From Sipunculus nudus (Eukaryota; Annelida; Sipuncula; Golfingiida; Sipunculidae): a stretch of DNA of 64,000 nucleotides. Of the stretch, positions 46,204 to 57,095 are shown piece after piece. The notes under the pieces are model-generated. The model was not told where the DNA came from. It saw nothing but the letters and a program-made list of their open reading frames with translations, and made no database searches. The position numbers and the translations under genes were made by a program. Position 1 is the first letter of the stretch, and the number at the start of each line of letters is the position of its first letter. The stretch is from positions 322,501 to 386,500 of the forward strand of contig JAPPUL010000081.1 of the NCBI GenBank assembly GCA_026874595.1, written 5' to 3'.

Positions 46204-49200
46204 ATGTATAATACAATTGCAGAAAATCCAAATAGCACTGTCGTTGCCAATTATACACCTGTTTTAAAGAATTCAAAAGCTTATCAATCAGAATCAGCAC
46301 TTGAACAAGAGTTTATTCATCTTTTAAAGCGAAACGGCTATAAATATCTAAATATCACCAACAATGATGCACTTATTCAAAATCTAAAAACACAAATCTC
46401 AGACCTTAATAAGATAACCTTTTCAAACCTAGAATGGGAACAATTTTTCAAGCAATACCTGGCCAACACAAACGAAGGGATAAAGGAAAAAACATATAAA
46501 GTTCAAGAAGACTATATTTACAACCTGCGCCGTGATGACGGCACAACCAAAAACGTCCGCATAATTGACAAGGATAATATTCACAATAATATACTACAGG
46601 TTATAAACCAATATGAAACTTTAGGTAATTATAAAAACCGCTATGATGTTACTATTCTGGTAAATGGCTTACCCTTAGTGCATGTTGAATTAAAACGGCG
46701 TGGCGTTTCAATTCGTGAAGCCTTTAATCAAATTGAACGCTATCAGAAAGAGAGCTTTTGGGCAGACAGCGGGCTTTTTGAATATACACAGTTGTTTATC
46801 ATTTCTAACGGCACGCATACAAAATATTATTCGAACACAACTCGTAACGCATACCTAAAAGAACAAGGTGTGCGTTCTTCTGGCAAAAAAACAAGTAATA
46901 GCTTTAAATTTACTTCGTGGTGGACGGACGCTGGTAATAAGCGTATTTCAGATCTTGTAGATTTTACAAACACCTTCTTTTCAAAGCATTCACTACTTGC
47001 GATTTTAACAAAGTATTGTGTTTTCACTTCTGATGATTCGCTTCTCGTTATGCGTCCTTACCAAATTGCAGCCTCAGAAGCTATCTTAAACAAAATTGCA
47101 ATGGCAACAAACCATAAACAACTTGGCACGCTTGATGCTGGTGGTTATATTTGGCATACAACAGGAAGTGGTAAAACGCTTACGAGTTTTAAAACAGCAC
47201 AGCTTGCAAGTAAACTTGATGGGATGGATAAGGTTCTTTTTGTCGTTGATAGAAAAGACCTCGACTATCAAACCATGAAAGAATATGACAAATTTAAAAA
47301 AGGTTGTGCAAATTCAAACACAAGTACAAATATTTTAACGAAGCAGCTTGCTAACCCAAAGGCAAAGATTATTATTACAACCATTCAGAAGCTGGCAAAA
47401 TTCATCTCTAGACCTTCCAATAAAGGGCATAGTGTTTTTGATAGGCATATTGTATTAATTTTTGATGAATGCCACCGCTCTCAATTTGGGCAGATGCATA
47501 ATGCCATTACAAAGGCGTTTAAGAATTATCACATTTTTGGATTTACAGGTACGCCAATCTTTGCAACAAATTCCTCTTCAAGCGCTAATGCTGTTCTCAA
47601 AACTACAGAGCAAGCCTTTGGACAAAAGCTCCATGCTTATACAATTGTTGATGCTATAAATGATGAGAATGTTCTGCCGTTCAGAATGGACTTTATAAAC
47701 ACCCTAAAAGAAAAAGAACATATTAAAGATAAAAAAGTTCGTGCGATTGATATGGAAGCGGCGGCAAACTCTCCGAAACGTATTACACATGTTACAGACT
47801 ATATCCTGGAACACTTTGACCAAAAAACAAAACGCAAGGAAGGATTTTACTCTTTTAACAAATTGACAAATATTAAAGACCTTGTTAAGGACAAAGAGCG
47901 TGATGCAAATAAAAGAATAAAGGAAACTAGAAACCAAGTTTCTCTTCGAGGGTTCAATTCTATTTTTGCTGTTAGTTCTATTGAAGTTGCTAAGAAATAC
48001 TATGCTGAATTTAAATCCCGAAAATCTAACTTGAAAATTACTACTATTTACAGCTTTAGTCCCACTGAAGAAGAAATTGAGGACGGCCTTCTCCCAGACG
48101 AACACTTTGATACAGATGCTTTGGATAAACCATCTCGGGACTTCTTAGAAATGGTAATAGACGACTATAACAACCATTTTGACACAAACTACGATACAAG
48201 TGCAGATAAGTTTGAGAATTACTATAAAGACCTTTCTCAGCGTATGAAAAACCGGGAGATTGATTTACTCATTGTCGTTAATATGTTCTTAACAGGATTT
48301 GATGCCACAACCTTAAATACTTTATGGGTTGATAAAAATCTTCGCCACCACGGTTTGCTTCAAGCATTCTCTCGCACAAACCGTATTCTAAATTCCGTTA
48401 AAACCTTTGGTAACATTATTTGCTTTCGTAACCTAGAACAAGCGACAAACGAGGCTCTTGCCATTTTTGGGAATAAAGAAGCGGAGGGAATTGTTCTTTT
48501 AAAATCTTATAACGATTACTATAACGGCTGGGATGCGGACAAGGGTGAACACCAACAAGGTTATCGCGAATTGATTGCAGAGTTACAAGAACGTTTTCCA
48601 TTGCCTATATTTATTGAGAGTGAGCAAGCCGAAAAGAGTTTTATTCGATTATGGGGAGCAATCTTACGTATTCGCAATATCCTCTCCTCTTTTGATGAGT
48701 TTGCCGGAAATGAGATTTTATCAGAGCGTGAGCTTCAGGATTATCAAAGCGCATATCTTGACCTCTATGACAAACTTTGCAAAAACAAAGATGGCGATAA
48801 AGAAAATGTAAATGACGATATTGAATTTGAAATCGAACTCATCAAGCAAGTTACAATCAATATCGATTATATTCTACAGCTTGTCATCAAATATCATCAT
48901 TCATCCATGAAAGACAAAGAAATCCTAACAATAATCGATAAAGCGATGAACTCAAGTATTACACTTCGTAGTAAGAAGGAATTGATTAAAAACTTTATTA
49001 ATTCTTTGAATGTTTATAGTGATGTTGATAGCGATTGGCGTGCCTTTGTAGATAAAAGCAAAGATGAAGAACTTGAAAAGATTATTCAAAAAGAAAATCT
49101 TAATCCTGAAAAAACACGGAAATTTATCACTAACGCTTTCCGTGATGGTGAGTTGAAATCAATAGGAACCAGTTTTGCCAATATCCTACCTCCCTTACCT

Positions 49201-49290
49201 ATTTTTGATAAAAGCAATACTCGTCTCAAGACAAAATCACGGGTTCTTGATAAACTAAATATTTTCTTTGGGAAATATTCGGAAGGGTAA
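46204..49290 (+). CDS. hsdR: Type I restriction endonuclease subunit
   Basis: A 1028-residue motor and nuclease subunit. N-terminal PD-(D/E)xK-type nuclease (ILVNGLPLVHVELKRRG near 150-165), helicase motif I TTGSGKT near 322, motif II DECHRS near 420, motif III FTGTP near 448, and a C-terminal helicase half (FLTGFDA, QAFSRTNR). Complete and unbroken; AGGAGG before ATG. Cuts DNA at a distance after translocation, with HsdM and HsdS. It has its own spacing from the unknown gene upstream. Confidence 0.95.
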   Translation: MYNTIAENPNSTVVANYTPVLKNSKAYQSESALEQEFIHLLKRNGYKYLNITNNDALIQNLKTQISDLNKITFSNLEWEQFFKQYLANTNEGIKEKTYKVQEDYIYNLRRDDGTTKNVRIIDKDNIHNNILQVINQYETLGNYKNRYDVTILVNGLPLVHVELKRRGVSIREAFNQIERYQKESFWADSGLFEYTQLFIISNGTHTKYYSNTTRNAYLKEQGVRSSGKKTSNSFKFTSWWTDAGNKRISDLVDFTNTFFSKHSLLAILTKYCVFTSDDSLLVMRPYQIAASEAILNKIAMATNHKQLGTLDAGGYIWHTTGSGKTLTSFKTAQLASKLDGMDKVLFVVDRKDLDYQTMKEYDKFKKGCANSNTSTNILTKQLANPKAKIIITTIQKLAKFISRPSNKGHSVFDRHIVLIFDECHRSQFGQMHNAITKAFKNYHIFGFTGTPIFATNSSSSANAVLKTTEQAFGQKLHAYTIVDAINDENVLPFRMDFINTLKEKEHIKDKKVRAIDMEAAANSPKRITHVTDYILEHFDQKTKRKEGFYSFNKLTNIKDLVKDKERDANKRIKETRNQVSLRGFNSIFAVSSIEVAKKYYAEFKSRKSNLKITTIYSFSPTEEEIEDGLLPDEHFDTDALDKPSRDFLEMVIDDYNNHFDTNYDTSADKFENYYKDLSQRMKNREIDLLIVVNMFLTGFDATTLNTLWVDKNLRHHGLLQAFSRTNRILNSVKTFGNIICFRNLEQATNEALAIFGNKEAEGIVLLKSYNDYYNGWDADKGEHQQGYRELIAELQERFPLPIFIESEQAEKSFIRLWGAILRIRNILSSFDEFAGNEILSERELQDYQSAYLDLYDKLCKNKDGDKENVNDDIEFEIELIKQVTINIDYILQLVIKYHHSSMKDKEILTIIDKAMNSSITLRSKKELIKNFINSLNVYSDVDSDWRAFVDKSKDEELEKIIQKENLNPEKTRKFITNAFRDGELKSIGTSFANILPPLPIFDKSNTRLKTKSRVLDKLNIFFGKYSEG

Positions 49291-49360
49291 AATATCTTAA
49301 TATTTTGCAAGGTAATATTTTGAGCTGTTGAATCCTTTTCTATATGATCTGCATTCATCC

Positions 49361-49408
49361 TCACCTTCCCTCTCACCTTCCCTCTCACCTTCCCTCTCAC
49401 CTTCCCTT
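49361..49408 (+). repeat. Four 12-bp repeats after hsdR
   Basis: TCACCTTCCCTC repeated four times (last copy one base different), 70 bases after the hsdR stop. Not in a supported gene. Confidence 0.93.
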
Positions 49409-49589
49409 CTACTAAACCAAAATACTAAAACAAAATAGAGAATTTTTATCTGCACTTTTTTTACTTTTTGTTCACAATTTTGTCTTTTTTAAACACTAAG
49501 TCTAGTATTATTAATATACCAACAATCCAAACTGTTGCTAAAATAATCAAAGTTTTAGATATTTTTATTAATAAATTTATAGATTAATC

Positions 49590-49690
49590 ATGCAAAAACC
49601 ATTTTACAAAAAATTAGATTTTACTTTATACGATGCTGACTCTTTGGAATTAATGAGGGAATTCCCTGAAAATTCTTTTGATATTAGGCA
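49590..49690 (+). pseudogene. Fragment of a DNA methyltransferase gene
   Basis: About 33 codons from ATG 49590: FTLYDADSLELMREFPENSF, the opening of an N4/N6 methyltransferase of the beta-class kind (DADSLE plus FPENSFD), followed at once by sequence with stops instead of the expected ADPPY catalytic block. The 400 bases after it hold no recognisable remainder. Confidence 0.6.
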
Positions 49691-50084
49691 ACTTCCACCA
49701 GCGATTACAACAACCTTTTAAACACATGCCAAGATTCATTTAACTGCGATCCTAACTAGGATGCTCGATATGAGGAGGAATAAACAATGACTAAAGTAAA
49801 ACAAAACAATAATAAAATCTCAGGCAACTAAACAACCTAAAAAAACTAAAAAGCAAAACCTACTCGATATGCTTAAATCTTAAAACGGGGCAACCAAAAA
49901 ATAAATGATAGATGCTACCAGCTAACAAAATCATACCGTCCGTGCAGTCCGTGGGCTGCTGTCAGGTGCTTTTAAGAAAAAGATGAACCTAAATTTCATA
50001 ACATACAAGAAAAACAAAAACAGTTACCTTATTTAGTGCATTATCAAAGATAATAAAGAGGATTTCGCAAAATAGTGGAATCCC
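49691..50084 (+). other. Non-coding or decayed stretch
   Basis: About 390 bases between the methyltransferase remnant and the convergent nuclease gene. Short lysine-rich open pieces are present, but nothing I can assign. Confidence 0.35.
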
Positions 50085-51153
50085 TTAAACTTTATACTTA
50101 TAATCTCTTCCATTCCTATCAGTATTGTAAGCTCCATTTGTTAAAGACCACAAAATATGTTGCAGATGGTTATCGTTTATATCGTTTTGGTTGTACTTAG
50201 AACGATATAAACCATAAGATACAGGAGTTCCCTTCCCCAATGACTTAGCGAAAAAAACACATGCTGCTACATCTTTTCTGCTTCTCAAAAAGCCTTCTTT
50301 TCCTTGATATCCTTCTATGTTTCCTTTCCCTTCAAATTCTTCACATCCATAAATAATATTGCCTAACTTTCCAAAAGCTGCATTCCATAAGATACCAGAT
50401 CTAACATTTTCACGTTCACACAAAACAGGGGATAAGTCTTCTTCCTTTATATTTAACTCCAACAAGCTAACATTGTATAGCGGAATGGTAAGACCATTTT
50501 TAAATTGTTCTTCTCTATAGTTACTTTCCATTTTCTCAATTAAAGTAATAATACTTGTATATATAGGCTTATTATAACCCTCCTCCTTAAGAGGTGATAT
50601 TATCATCTGTTCAGTGATAACATAATTTCTTTTTCCTATCGGAGCTCCTACCCTCCTCTTTTTACAATCTTCTAACCTCTCCTCCAATCTTATATTGCAA
50701 TTAAGAGAGTCTTCTTGTATTTTTTTTCATATTATGTGCAGATTGATACAAACCAAAAGTTTTCAGTTCTATATTGAATTCTAAGTATCCTTCTTCACCT
50801 GTTATGCTATTTCCTTTTTTAATTTTAACGCTACATTTAAAATCAGGAGTGGGAGAAGATTTTCTAGGGATTCTTTCTATACTGTTTACTCGTTCTTTTA
50901 AATATAAATACACCTCAGCTTCTGAGTATAAATTGAACAGAACAATATGCTGTTCAACAGTTAAATTGTGATTTTGCAATCCTTTTTTTATTTCTTTATA
51001 AAAAGCTTTTAAAGCTCTGTCTTTTTTGCTTTCAATTTCAATTTTTGATAAAATATTTTTATCAAAGAACCTTAAAGTATGAATATTTGCTATGTTACTA
51101 TAAGCTTGTTTATACCGCAATAAAAGATTTTCTAAACTATTTTCTGAACTCAT
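50085..51153 (-). pseudogene. PD-(D/E)xK restriction-type nuclease, split at an A8 tract
   Basis: Two consecutive frames (51153-50701 and 50687-50085) together give about 355 codons if one A of an A8 run is ignored. Residues TPDFKC near 108 and EFNIELKT near 130 form a PD-(D/E)xK nuclease core. The second part contains ENVRSGILWNAAFGKLG and a Gly-rich region. It converges on the methyltransferase fragment, as in a type II system. Either inactivated, phase-variable or read by transcriptional slippage. Specificity unknown. Confidence 0.65.
50720..50727 (-). repeat. A8 homopolymer at the nuclease frame break
   Basis: Eight A on the coding (reverse) strand, in ATGAAAAAAAATACAAG. The frame is closed with eight A and open across the junction with seven. 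Confidence 0.9.
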
Positions 51154-51312
51154 AATACAATCTTCTTTTTAAATTACTTTTCAGGTTAATTATAGCACTT
51201 TATCTTAAAAAAAAAACAACTCATCCACAGAAAGTTTTAGAGAAGCTATAAAGTGTAGAACACCCTATCCTCCTAACTTAAAGCCTTACGAGATGCTTTA
51301 TTACTACTCATA

Positions 51313-51486
51313 CTACGTTTCTAATATGTAACTGCTGTATTTTTTGATTTTTCCAGTTTTTCTAATTGATAAAACTTGATCCCGCTTTTGAATAGCACTT
51401 CTCAACGCCAGATACGATACTACTCTACAGTGCTTTGGCTCAAAAATAACTCTTAATTCTGTCACATCTTCTAAATCTGCTATCGA
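51313..51486 (-). pseudogene. Possible gene fragment, unassigned
   Basis: On the reverse strand about 57 codons are open with protein-like composition (IADLEDVTELRVIFEPKHCR, then SIRKTGKIKKYSSYILET) and end at a TAG near 51313. The upstream part is lost. Family not recognised. The rest of 51154-51806 shows no gene, only the promoter before dmpC. Confidence 0.35.
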
Positions 51487-51712
51487 AAAATATCAGAAAC
51501 TTTAAACCCACGTCCCCCTTCAACAATAACAAAGCCTTCTCAAGGCCATACGACTAAGCACTTTGTAAATTGAGAGTCCACCAGCTTTATATTGTTCTTT
51601 TAAATAATCTATTTATTATATATACTAAGTTGTATCAGAGCGCATTCCCTCATGCCCAAGGATGTTAAAGTTTGCAAGGATTTCATGCTAATTATATTAA
51701 TGTATATATAGA

Positions 51713-51741
51713 TTGACTATTATAACAATAAACAATATAAT
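51713..51741 (+). promoter_or_regulatory. Sigma70-type promoter of the meta-cleavage arm
   Basis: TTGACT (51713-51718), 17-base spacer, TATAAT (51736-51741), about 65 bases before the dmpC-like ATG. Classic Pseudomonas dmp genes use a sigma54 promoter with DmpR; no GG-N10-GC element is visible here. Confidence 0.7.
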
Positions 51742-51806
51742 ATACATATTTCTAAAAAATATTTACAAAACTAAATAATTAGAATTACTAAAATTAAGAG
51801 TAAACA

Positions 51807-53263
51807 ATGCAAGAAATAAAACATTTTATAAACGGAGAGTTTAAGGGATCTGAATCTGGAAAGACATTTGCCAATATAAATCCTGCTACCAATGAACAAA
51901 TAGGTATAGTGCATGAGGCAGGAAAAACAGAAGTAGATATGGCAGTATCAGCGGCTCTTAATGCTTTACAGGGTCCTTGGGGTCGTTTAGCACTAGCAGA
52001 ACGCATGGCTCTTTTACACAAAGTTGCAGATGGTATTAATGTTCGTTTTGATGATTTTTTAAAAGCAGAATGTCTTGACACAGGTAAACCTAAATTACTT
52101 GCATCACATATTGATATTCCTCGCGGTGCTGCTAACTTTAAAGTATTTGCTGATGCTTACAAAAGTGTTCCTACAGAAAGTTTCATGTTAGATACTCCAG
52201 ATGGAGCTGGTGCATTAAACTACTAACGCAAGCCTAAAGGTGTTATAGCTGTAATTAGCCCTTGGAATTTACCACTACTTCTTATGACTTGGAAAGTTGG
52301 GCCAGCGCTTGCTTGTGGGAATACAGTTGTGGTTAAACCCTCAGAAGAGACTCCTCATACAACTACTTTATTAGGAGAGGTGATGAACGAAGTAGGCATG
52401 CCACCAGGTGTGTTTAATGTAGTGCATGGTTTTGGTCCTAATTCTGCTGGAGAATTTTTAACAGCCCACCCGGATATTGATGGTATTACCTTTACTGGAG
52501 AAACTCGTACAGGAGCAGCTATAGTTAAAAATAGTGCTTATTATTTGCGCCATGTTTCTTTTGAGTTAGGCGGTAAAAATCCTGGTATAGTTTTTGCTGA
52601 TTGTGATATAGATAAAGCTATTGAAGGCACTATACGTTCTGTATTTGCCAACTGTGGTCAAGTTTGTTTGGGAACAGAAAGAATATATGTTGAACGCAGT
52701 ATATTTGGTGAATTTGTTTCTCGCTTAAAAGATGAAGCTGAAAGACTTAAACTTGGTGCTTGGGATGATAAAGATACTAACTTAGGGCCACTAATTAGTG
52801 CAGAACATAAAAAGAAAGTAATATCATATTATAAAAAAGCAGTTGAAGAAGGAGCTACAGTAATTACTGGAGGAGGAGAGCCAAATATGCCAGATAACTT
52901 AAAACAAGGCTTTTGGATAGAACCAACTATTTGGACCGGGCTGCCAGAAAGTGCAACAGTATTAAAAGAAGAAATATTTGGGCCCTGTTGTCATATTCGA
53001 CCTTTTGATAGTGAAGAAGAGAGTGTTAGTATGGCAAATGATACTAAATACGGCTTAGCTGCTGCTATATGGACAGAAAACGCGTCGCGTGCACATCGTG
53101 TTGCAGGACAAATTGATGCAGGTATAGTTGGGTTAACTCCTGGTTCTTAAGAGATTTGCGCACTCCATTTGGTGGTATGAAAGAATCTGGAATTGGTCGT
53201 GAAGGCGGTGTGCATTCATTAGAATTCTACACAGAATTAAAAAATATTTGTGTTAAATTATAA
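51807..53263 (+). pseudogene. dmpC: 2-hydroxymuconic semialdehyde dehydrogenase, interrupted
   Basis: An NAD aldehyde dehydrogenase that oxidises the catechol ring-cleavage product to 2-hydroxymuconate. The frame breaks twice: TAA at 52224-52226 (in NY*RKPKG), and a one-base loss near 53130 after which WFLRDLRTPFGG-type sequence continues in another frame to 53263. Correcting only these gives 485 codons, the family length. Catalytic blocks (FELGGK near 250; GQVCLG near 285) are intact. First gene of the rightward arm. Recent inactivation or sequence error; both possible. Confidence 0.85.
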
Positions 53264-53272
53264 AGGTTTAAT

Positions 53273-54067
53273 ATGCTAGATAAAAATAAAATTAGCGGAT
53301 TTGCTGATGCTTTATACAAAGCCCTAAGGCAACAACAAGCGATTGAACCACTTACTGAGAGTGAGCCTAAGATGTCAATAGAAGATGCATATATGATATC
53401 TTCAGCCTTATTAGAAAAACGCATTGAAATTGATGGAGAAGAAGTGATAGGCAAAAAAATTGGCGTTACTAGTGAAGCAGTGCAAAAAATGTTAAAAGTT
53501 GATAGCCCAGATTTTGGCTATTTAACTAATGCTATGGTGGTTGAAGAGGGCCAAGAGCTATCAGTTTCAACAAAGATGATTCAACCTAGAGCTGAAGGCG
53601 AAATAGCATTTGTATTAAAAAAAGATCTTACGGGGCCAGGAATTACTACTACTGATGTTTTACAAGCTACAGATTTTGTAGTTCCTTGTTTTGAGATTGT
53701 TGATTCACGCATTAAAGACTGGAGAATAAAAATTCAAGATACCGTAGCTGATAACGCATCTTGTGGTTATTTCTTATTAGGTCAAACTGCAGTAAATCCC
53801 CACTCACTAGACTTATCTACTTGCGGTATGCTAGTTGAGCTAAACGGACAAATAGTATCAACTGGAGCAGGAGCAGCAGCTCTTGGTTCATCTCCTGTAA
53901 GCTGTGTAGTTTGGCTAGCAAACACTTTAGGTAAACTAGGGACCTCTCTTAAAGCAGGAGAGATTATTTTATCTGGTTCACTGGTTCCATTACAACCGGT
54001 AAAACCAGGAGATTATATGTCGGTTGCTATTGGTGGTTTAGGGCGTACATCAGTTAGATTTTCATAA
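53273..54067 (+). CDS. dmpE: 2-oxopent-4-enoate hydratase
   Basis: A 264-residue hydratase/decarboxylase-fold enzyme adding water to 2-hydroxypenta-2,4-dienoate to give 4-hydroxy-2-oxovalerate. GKKIGVTSEAVQKML near residue 60, EGEIAFVL near 105 (metal-binding Glu), EIVDSRIKDW near 140 and DNASCG near 160 are typical. It is assigned E rather than H by similarity to hydratases and by order; its paralogue is at 56023. Starts 9 bases after dmpC. Confidence 0.88.
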   Translation: MLDKNKISGFADALYKALRQQQAIEPLTESEPKMSIEDAYMISSALLEKRIEIDGEEVIGKKIGVTSEAVQKMLKVDSPDFGYLTNAMVVEEGQELSVSTKMIQPRAEGEIAFVLKKDLTGPGITTTDVLQATDFVVPCFEIVDSRIKDWRIKIQDTVADNASCGYFLLGQTAVNPHSLDLSTCGMLVELNGQIVSTGAGAAALGSSPVSCVVWLANTLGKLGTSLKAGEIILSGSLVPLQPVKPGDYMSVAIGGLGRTSVRFS

Positions 54068-54097
54068 AGAATTAAATTTAATTAAGGAGTATGTACT

Positions 54098-54979
54098 ATG
54101 AGTAAGATTAATGTAGCATTAATAGGTTCTGGTAATATTGGTAGCGATCTATTATATAAATTAAAGCGAAGCAATGTTATAAATCCCTTATGGATGATTG
54201 GTATAGATCCAAATTCAGACGGTTTAGCAAGAGCAAAAGATATGGGCCTTAAAACAACTCATGATGGAGTTGATGCTTTAGTCCCTCATATTGAAGAAGA
54301 CAATATTAAAATTGCTTTTGACGCCACTTCTGCCTATGCACATGCAAAAACATCAAAAAAGCTTACTGAAGTAGGTGTTAAGGTTATAGATTTAACCCCT
54401 GCAGCTATTGGTCCTTTTTGTATTCCGCCAGTAAATCTTGAACACCATTTAGGCAAAGGTGAAGATAATGTTAATATGGTAACATGTGGTGGGCAAGCAA
54501 CTATTCCTATGATTTATGCAGTAAGTCGTGTGCAGTCAGTTGACTATGGAGAAATAGTAGCAACAATATCTTCAAAATCAGCAGGTCCTGGAACACGTAA
54601 AAACATTGATGAATTTACTAAAACGACTGCTGATGCAATTGAAAAAGTAGGCGGTGCAAAAAAAGGGAAGGCTATAATAATACTAAACCCTGCAGAACCT
54701 CCTTTAATGATGCGTGATACTATATATTGTCTGACAAAAGATGAGCCTGATAAAGAAAGAATTACAAAATCTATCAAAGATATGGAAGCTGCGGTGCAAA
54801 GTTATGTTCCTGGCTATCGTATTAAAGAAGGGCCTACTTTTGATGGCAAGCGCGTTAGTGTATTTTTAGAAGTGCAAGGCAAAGGTGATTATCTTCCAGC
54901 TTATGCGGGGAATTTAGATATTATGACTGCAGCGGCCGCCAAAGCTGCTGAAATGTTTGCAGAGCAAATGATTAAGTAG
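54098..54979 (+). CDS. dmpF: Acetaldehyde dehydrogenase (acylating)
   Basis: A 293-residue enzyme converting acetaldehyde, NAD and CoA to acetyl-CoA. N-terminal Rossmann block [17 protein letters not shown]; active-site Cys in [13 protein letters not shown] near residue 128. It works as a channelled complex with DmpG next door. AAGGAG before ATG. Length is slightly short of the Pseudomonas enzyme (about 312) but the fold looks complete. Confidence 0.93.
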   Translation: MSKINVALIGSGNIGSDLLYKLKRSNVINPLWMIGIDPNSDGLARAKDMGLKTTHDGVDALVPHIEEDNIKIAFDATSAYAHAKTSKKLTEVGVKVIDLTPAAIGPFCIPPVNLEHHLGKGEDNVNMVTCGGQATIPMIYAVSRVQSVDYGEIVATISSKSAGPGTRKNIDEFTKTTADAIEKVGGAKKGKAIIILNPAEPPLMMRDTIYCLTKDEPDKERITKSIKDMEAAVQSYVPGYRIKEGPTFDGKRVSVFLEVQGKGDYLPAYAGNLDIMTAAAAKAAEMFAEQMIK

Positions 54980-54995
54980 ATTTAGGAGAATTGTA

Positions 54996-56021
54996 ATGAA
55001 GTTTAATAATAAAGAAATTAAAATCCATGATATGTCAATGCGTGATGGTATGCACTCACTAAGACATCAATTTACTCTTGAGCAAATGCAAGAATTATCA
55101 CAAGCACTTGATGAATCAAAAGTGCCACTTATTGAAGTTACTCACGGTGATGGTTTAAGCGGTTCTTCACTAAACTACGGCTTTAGTTTGCATACTGACA
55201 AAGAATATTTACAAGCGGTAATTCCAAATCTTAAGTTTTCAAAAGTATCAGTATTATTATTACCTGGCATTGGGACTGTGCAAGATTTAAAAATGGTTGA
55301 AGACTTAGGGGTTAAAACAATAAGAGTTGCAACACATTGCACTGAAGCTGATGTATCAGAACAACATATTAACTACGCAGCAAAACGCGGTTTTGATACT
55401 GTGGGTTTTTTAATGATGAGCCATATGGCTAGTACTGAAGAGCTTCTAGAACAAACGAAACTGATGCATAGTTATGGAGCTAATTGTCTATATATAACTG
55501 ATTCAGCAGGACATATGCTACCAGAAGATGTGACAGAAAAAATTGGTATATTACGCGATTATTTTCCTGATGATATTGAAATTGGTTTTCACGGACATAA
55601 CAACCTTAGTATGTCTGTTGCCAATAGCGTTGCAGCAGTAGTAGCAGGAGCTAATCGTATAGATGGCTCAGTAGCAGGTTTTGGAGCTGGTGCTGGTAAT
55701 ACACCTTTAGAGACTTTTGTTGCTGTTTGTGCAATGTATGGCATTAAAACAGGCGTTGATTTAACTGCAATTATGGATGCAGCTGAGGATATTGCAACAC
55801 CAATTATGGGAGAGAACACACCACGCATTAGTAGAGATGCACTAACTTTAGGTTATGCAGGAGTTTACTCATCATTTTTATTACACGCTAAAAAAGCTGA
55901 ACAAAAACATGGAGTTTATTCCCGTGATATTTTAATGGAGCTTGGTCGCCGTAAAACTGTAGGTGGTCAAGAAGATATGATTGAAGATGTGGCATTAGAA
56001 ATGCTAAGAGCAGGAAAATAA
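54996..56021 (+). CDS. dmpG: 4-hydroxy-2-oxovalerate aldolase
   Basis: A 341-residue DRE-TIM aldolase splitting 4-hydroxy-2-oxovalerate to pyruvate and acetaldehyde. [16 protein letters not shown] at the N-terminus has the Arg/Asp metal site; the metal His pair lies in [15 protein letters not shown] near 200. It passes acetaldehyde to DmpF. TAGGAG before ATG. The stop is one base before the next ATG. Confidence 0.94.
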   Translation: MKFNNKEIKIHDMSMRDGMHSLRHQFTLEQMQELSQALDESKVPLIEVTHGDGLSGSSLNYGFSLHTDKEYLQAVIPNLKFSKVSVLLLPGIGTVQDLKMVEDLGVKTIRVATHCTEADVSEQHINYAAKRGFDTVGFLMMSHMASTEELLEQTKLMHSYGANCLYITDSAGHMLPEDVTEKIGILRDYFPDDIEIGFHGHNNLSMSVANSVAAVVAGANRIDGSVAGFGAGAGNTPLETFVAVCAMYGIKTGVDLTAIMDAAEDIATPIMGENTPRISRDALTLGYAGVYSSFLLHAKKAEQKHGVYSRDILMELGRRKTVGGQEDMIEDVALEMLRAGK

Positions 56022-56022
56022 T

Positions 56023-56814
56023 ATGAGCACACTTGATAAAAAAACAATAGCAGAATTAGCTAAGTATCTAGAAGATGCAGAACTTAATGCATATGATGTT
56101 AAAAAAATAACTAATGATTACCCTGATATGGATTGGGAAGATGCCTATGATATTCAATGGGAGATACGCAACCGCAAAGAGCAACGCGGTAATAAAGTAG
56201 TTGGTTTAAAAATGGGCTTAACATCTTATGCTAAAATGGCACAAATGGGAATTAAAACACCTATTTATGCATTTTTAGCCGACTATTTTAGTGTTCCTGA
56301 TGGGGCAAGTATTAACACTAAAGAATTAATTCACCCAAAAGTAGAGGCTGAAATTGCTATTATTACTAATAAAGAGCTATCAGGTCCAGGTTGCACAGTA
56401 GCACATGTTATGGATGCCACCAGTAGTGTAATGCCTGCTGTAGAAGTGATCGATTCGCGTTATGAAAACTTTAATTTTGACTTAAAGAGCGTTATAGCTG
56501 ACAATGCCTCATCTTCGCGTTTTGTTAGCGGTGGCAACTTAAAAAGACTAGAAGATGTTGATGTAAAAACACTTGGTGTAGTTATGGAAAAAAACGGTCA
56601 AGTTGTCGAATTAGGAGCAGGGGCAGCAGTTCTTGGGCATCCACTCTCTAGTGTGACAATGCTTGCAAATATGTTGACTAAGCGTAATGAGGTTATCCCA
56701 GCAGGAACTTTTATTATGACCGGAGGTATTACTGCTGCAGTTGCCGTTGAAGCAGGAGATAGTATCTGTGTTAGATTTCAGGATTTAGGCACAATAAATG
56801 TTAATTTCGGCTAA
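56023..56814 (+). CDS. dmpH: 4-oxalocrotonate decarboxylase
   Basis: A 263-residue paralogue of DmpE that decarboxylates 2-oxo-3-hexenedioate. KVVGLKMGLTSYAKMAQMG near 65, KVEAEIAII near 108, EVIDSRYENF near 145 and DNASSSRF near 168 are family blocks. Acts with DmpE as a complex in the known pathway. Its ATG follows the dmpG stop by one base, so the two are coupled. Confidence 0.9.
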   Translation: MSTLDKKTIAELAKYLEDAELNAYDVKKITNDYPDMDWEDAYDIQWEIRNRKEQRGNKVVGLKMGLTSYAKMAQMGIKTPIYAFLADYFSVPDGASINTKELIHPKVEAEIAIITNKELSGPGCTVAHVMDATSSVMPAVEVIDSRYENFNFDLKSVIADNASSSRFVSGGNLKRLEDVDVKTLGVVMEKNGQVVELGAGAAVLGHPLSSVTMLANMLTKRNEVIPAGTFIMTGGITAAVAVEAGDSICVRFQDLGTINVNFG

Positions 56815-56880
56815 ATATAAAAGGTAGAACATTGTCTTTTTTTTTAATCATATTTTTTTAAATTATTATATGGAGTTTTT

Positions 56881-57081
56881 ATGCCATTAATTCAAGTAAC
56901 AATCATCCAAGGTAGAAGCAAAGAAAAAAAAGAAAACTTTTGTAAACAAGTTACTGAAATCGCAACAAAAAACTTAGATGTTAAGCCATCCCAAGTAAGA
57001 ATTGTTATCAATGAAATTCCAGCTGACAGTTGGTTTGTTGGTGGAATTAGTAAGGCTGAGTCGGAAAAAGACAATCAGTAG
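56881..57081 (+). CDS. dmpI: 4-oxalocrotonate tautomerase
   Basis: A 66-residue tautomerase, catalytic Pro at position 2 after Met removal (MPLIQVTIIQGRS), with Arg residues in the expected GRSKEKKE segment. It isomerises 2-hydroxymuconate to 2-oxo-3-hexenedioate. TATGGAG precedes the ATG. Normal length for the family (62-70). Confidence 0.92.
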   Translation: MPLIQVTIIQGRSKEKKENFCKQVTEIATKNLDVKPSQVRIVINEIPADSWFVGGISKAESEKDNQ

Positions 57082-57095
57082 TTCACGTTAGTTAC

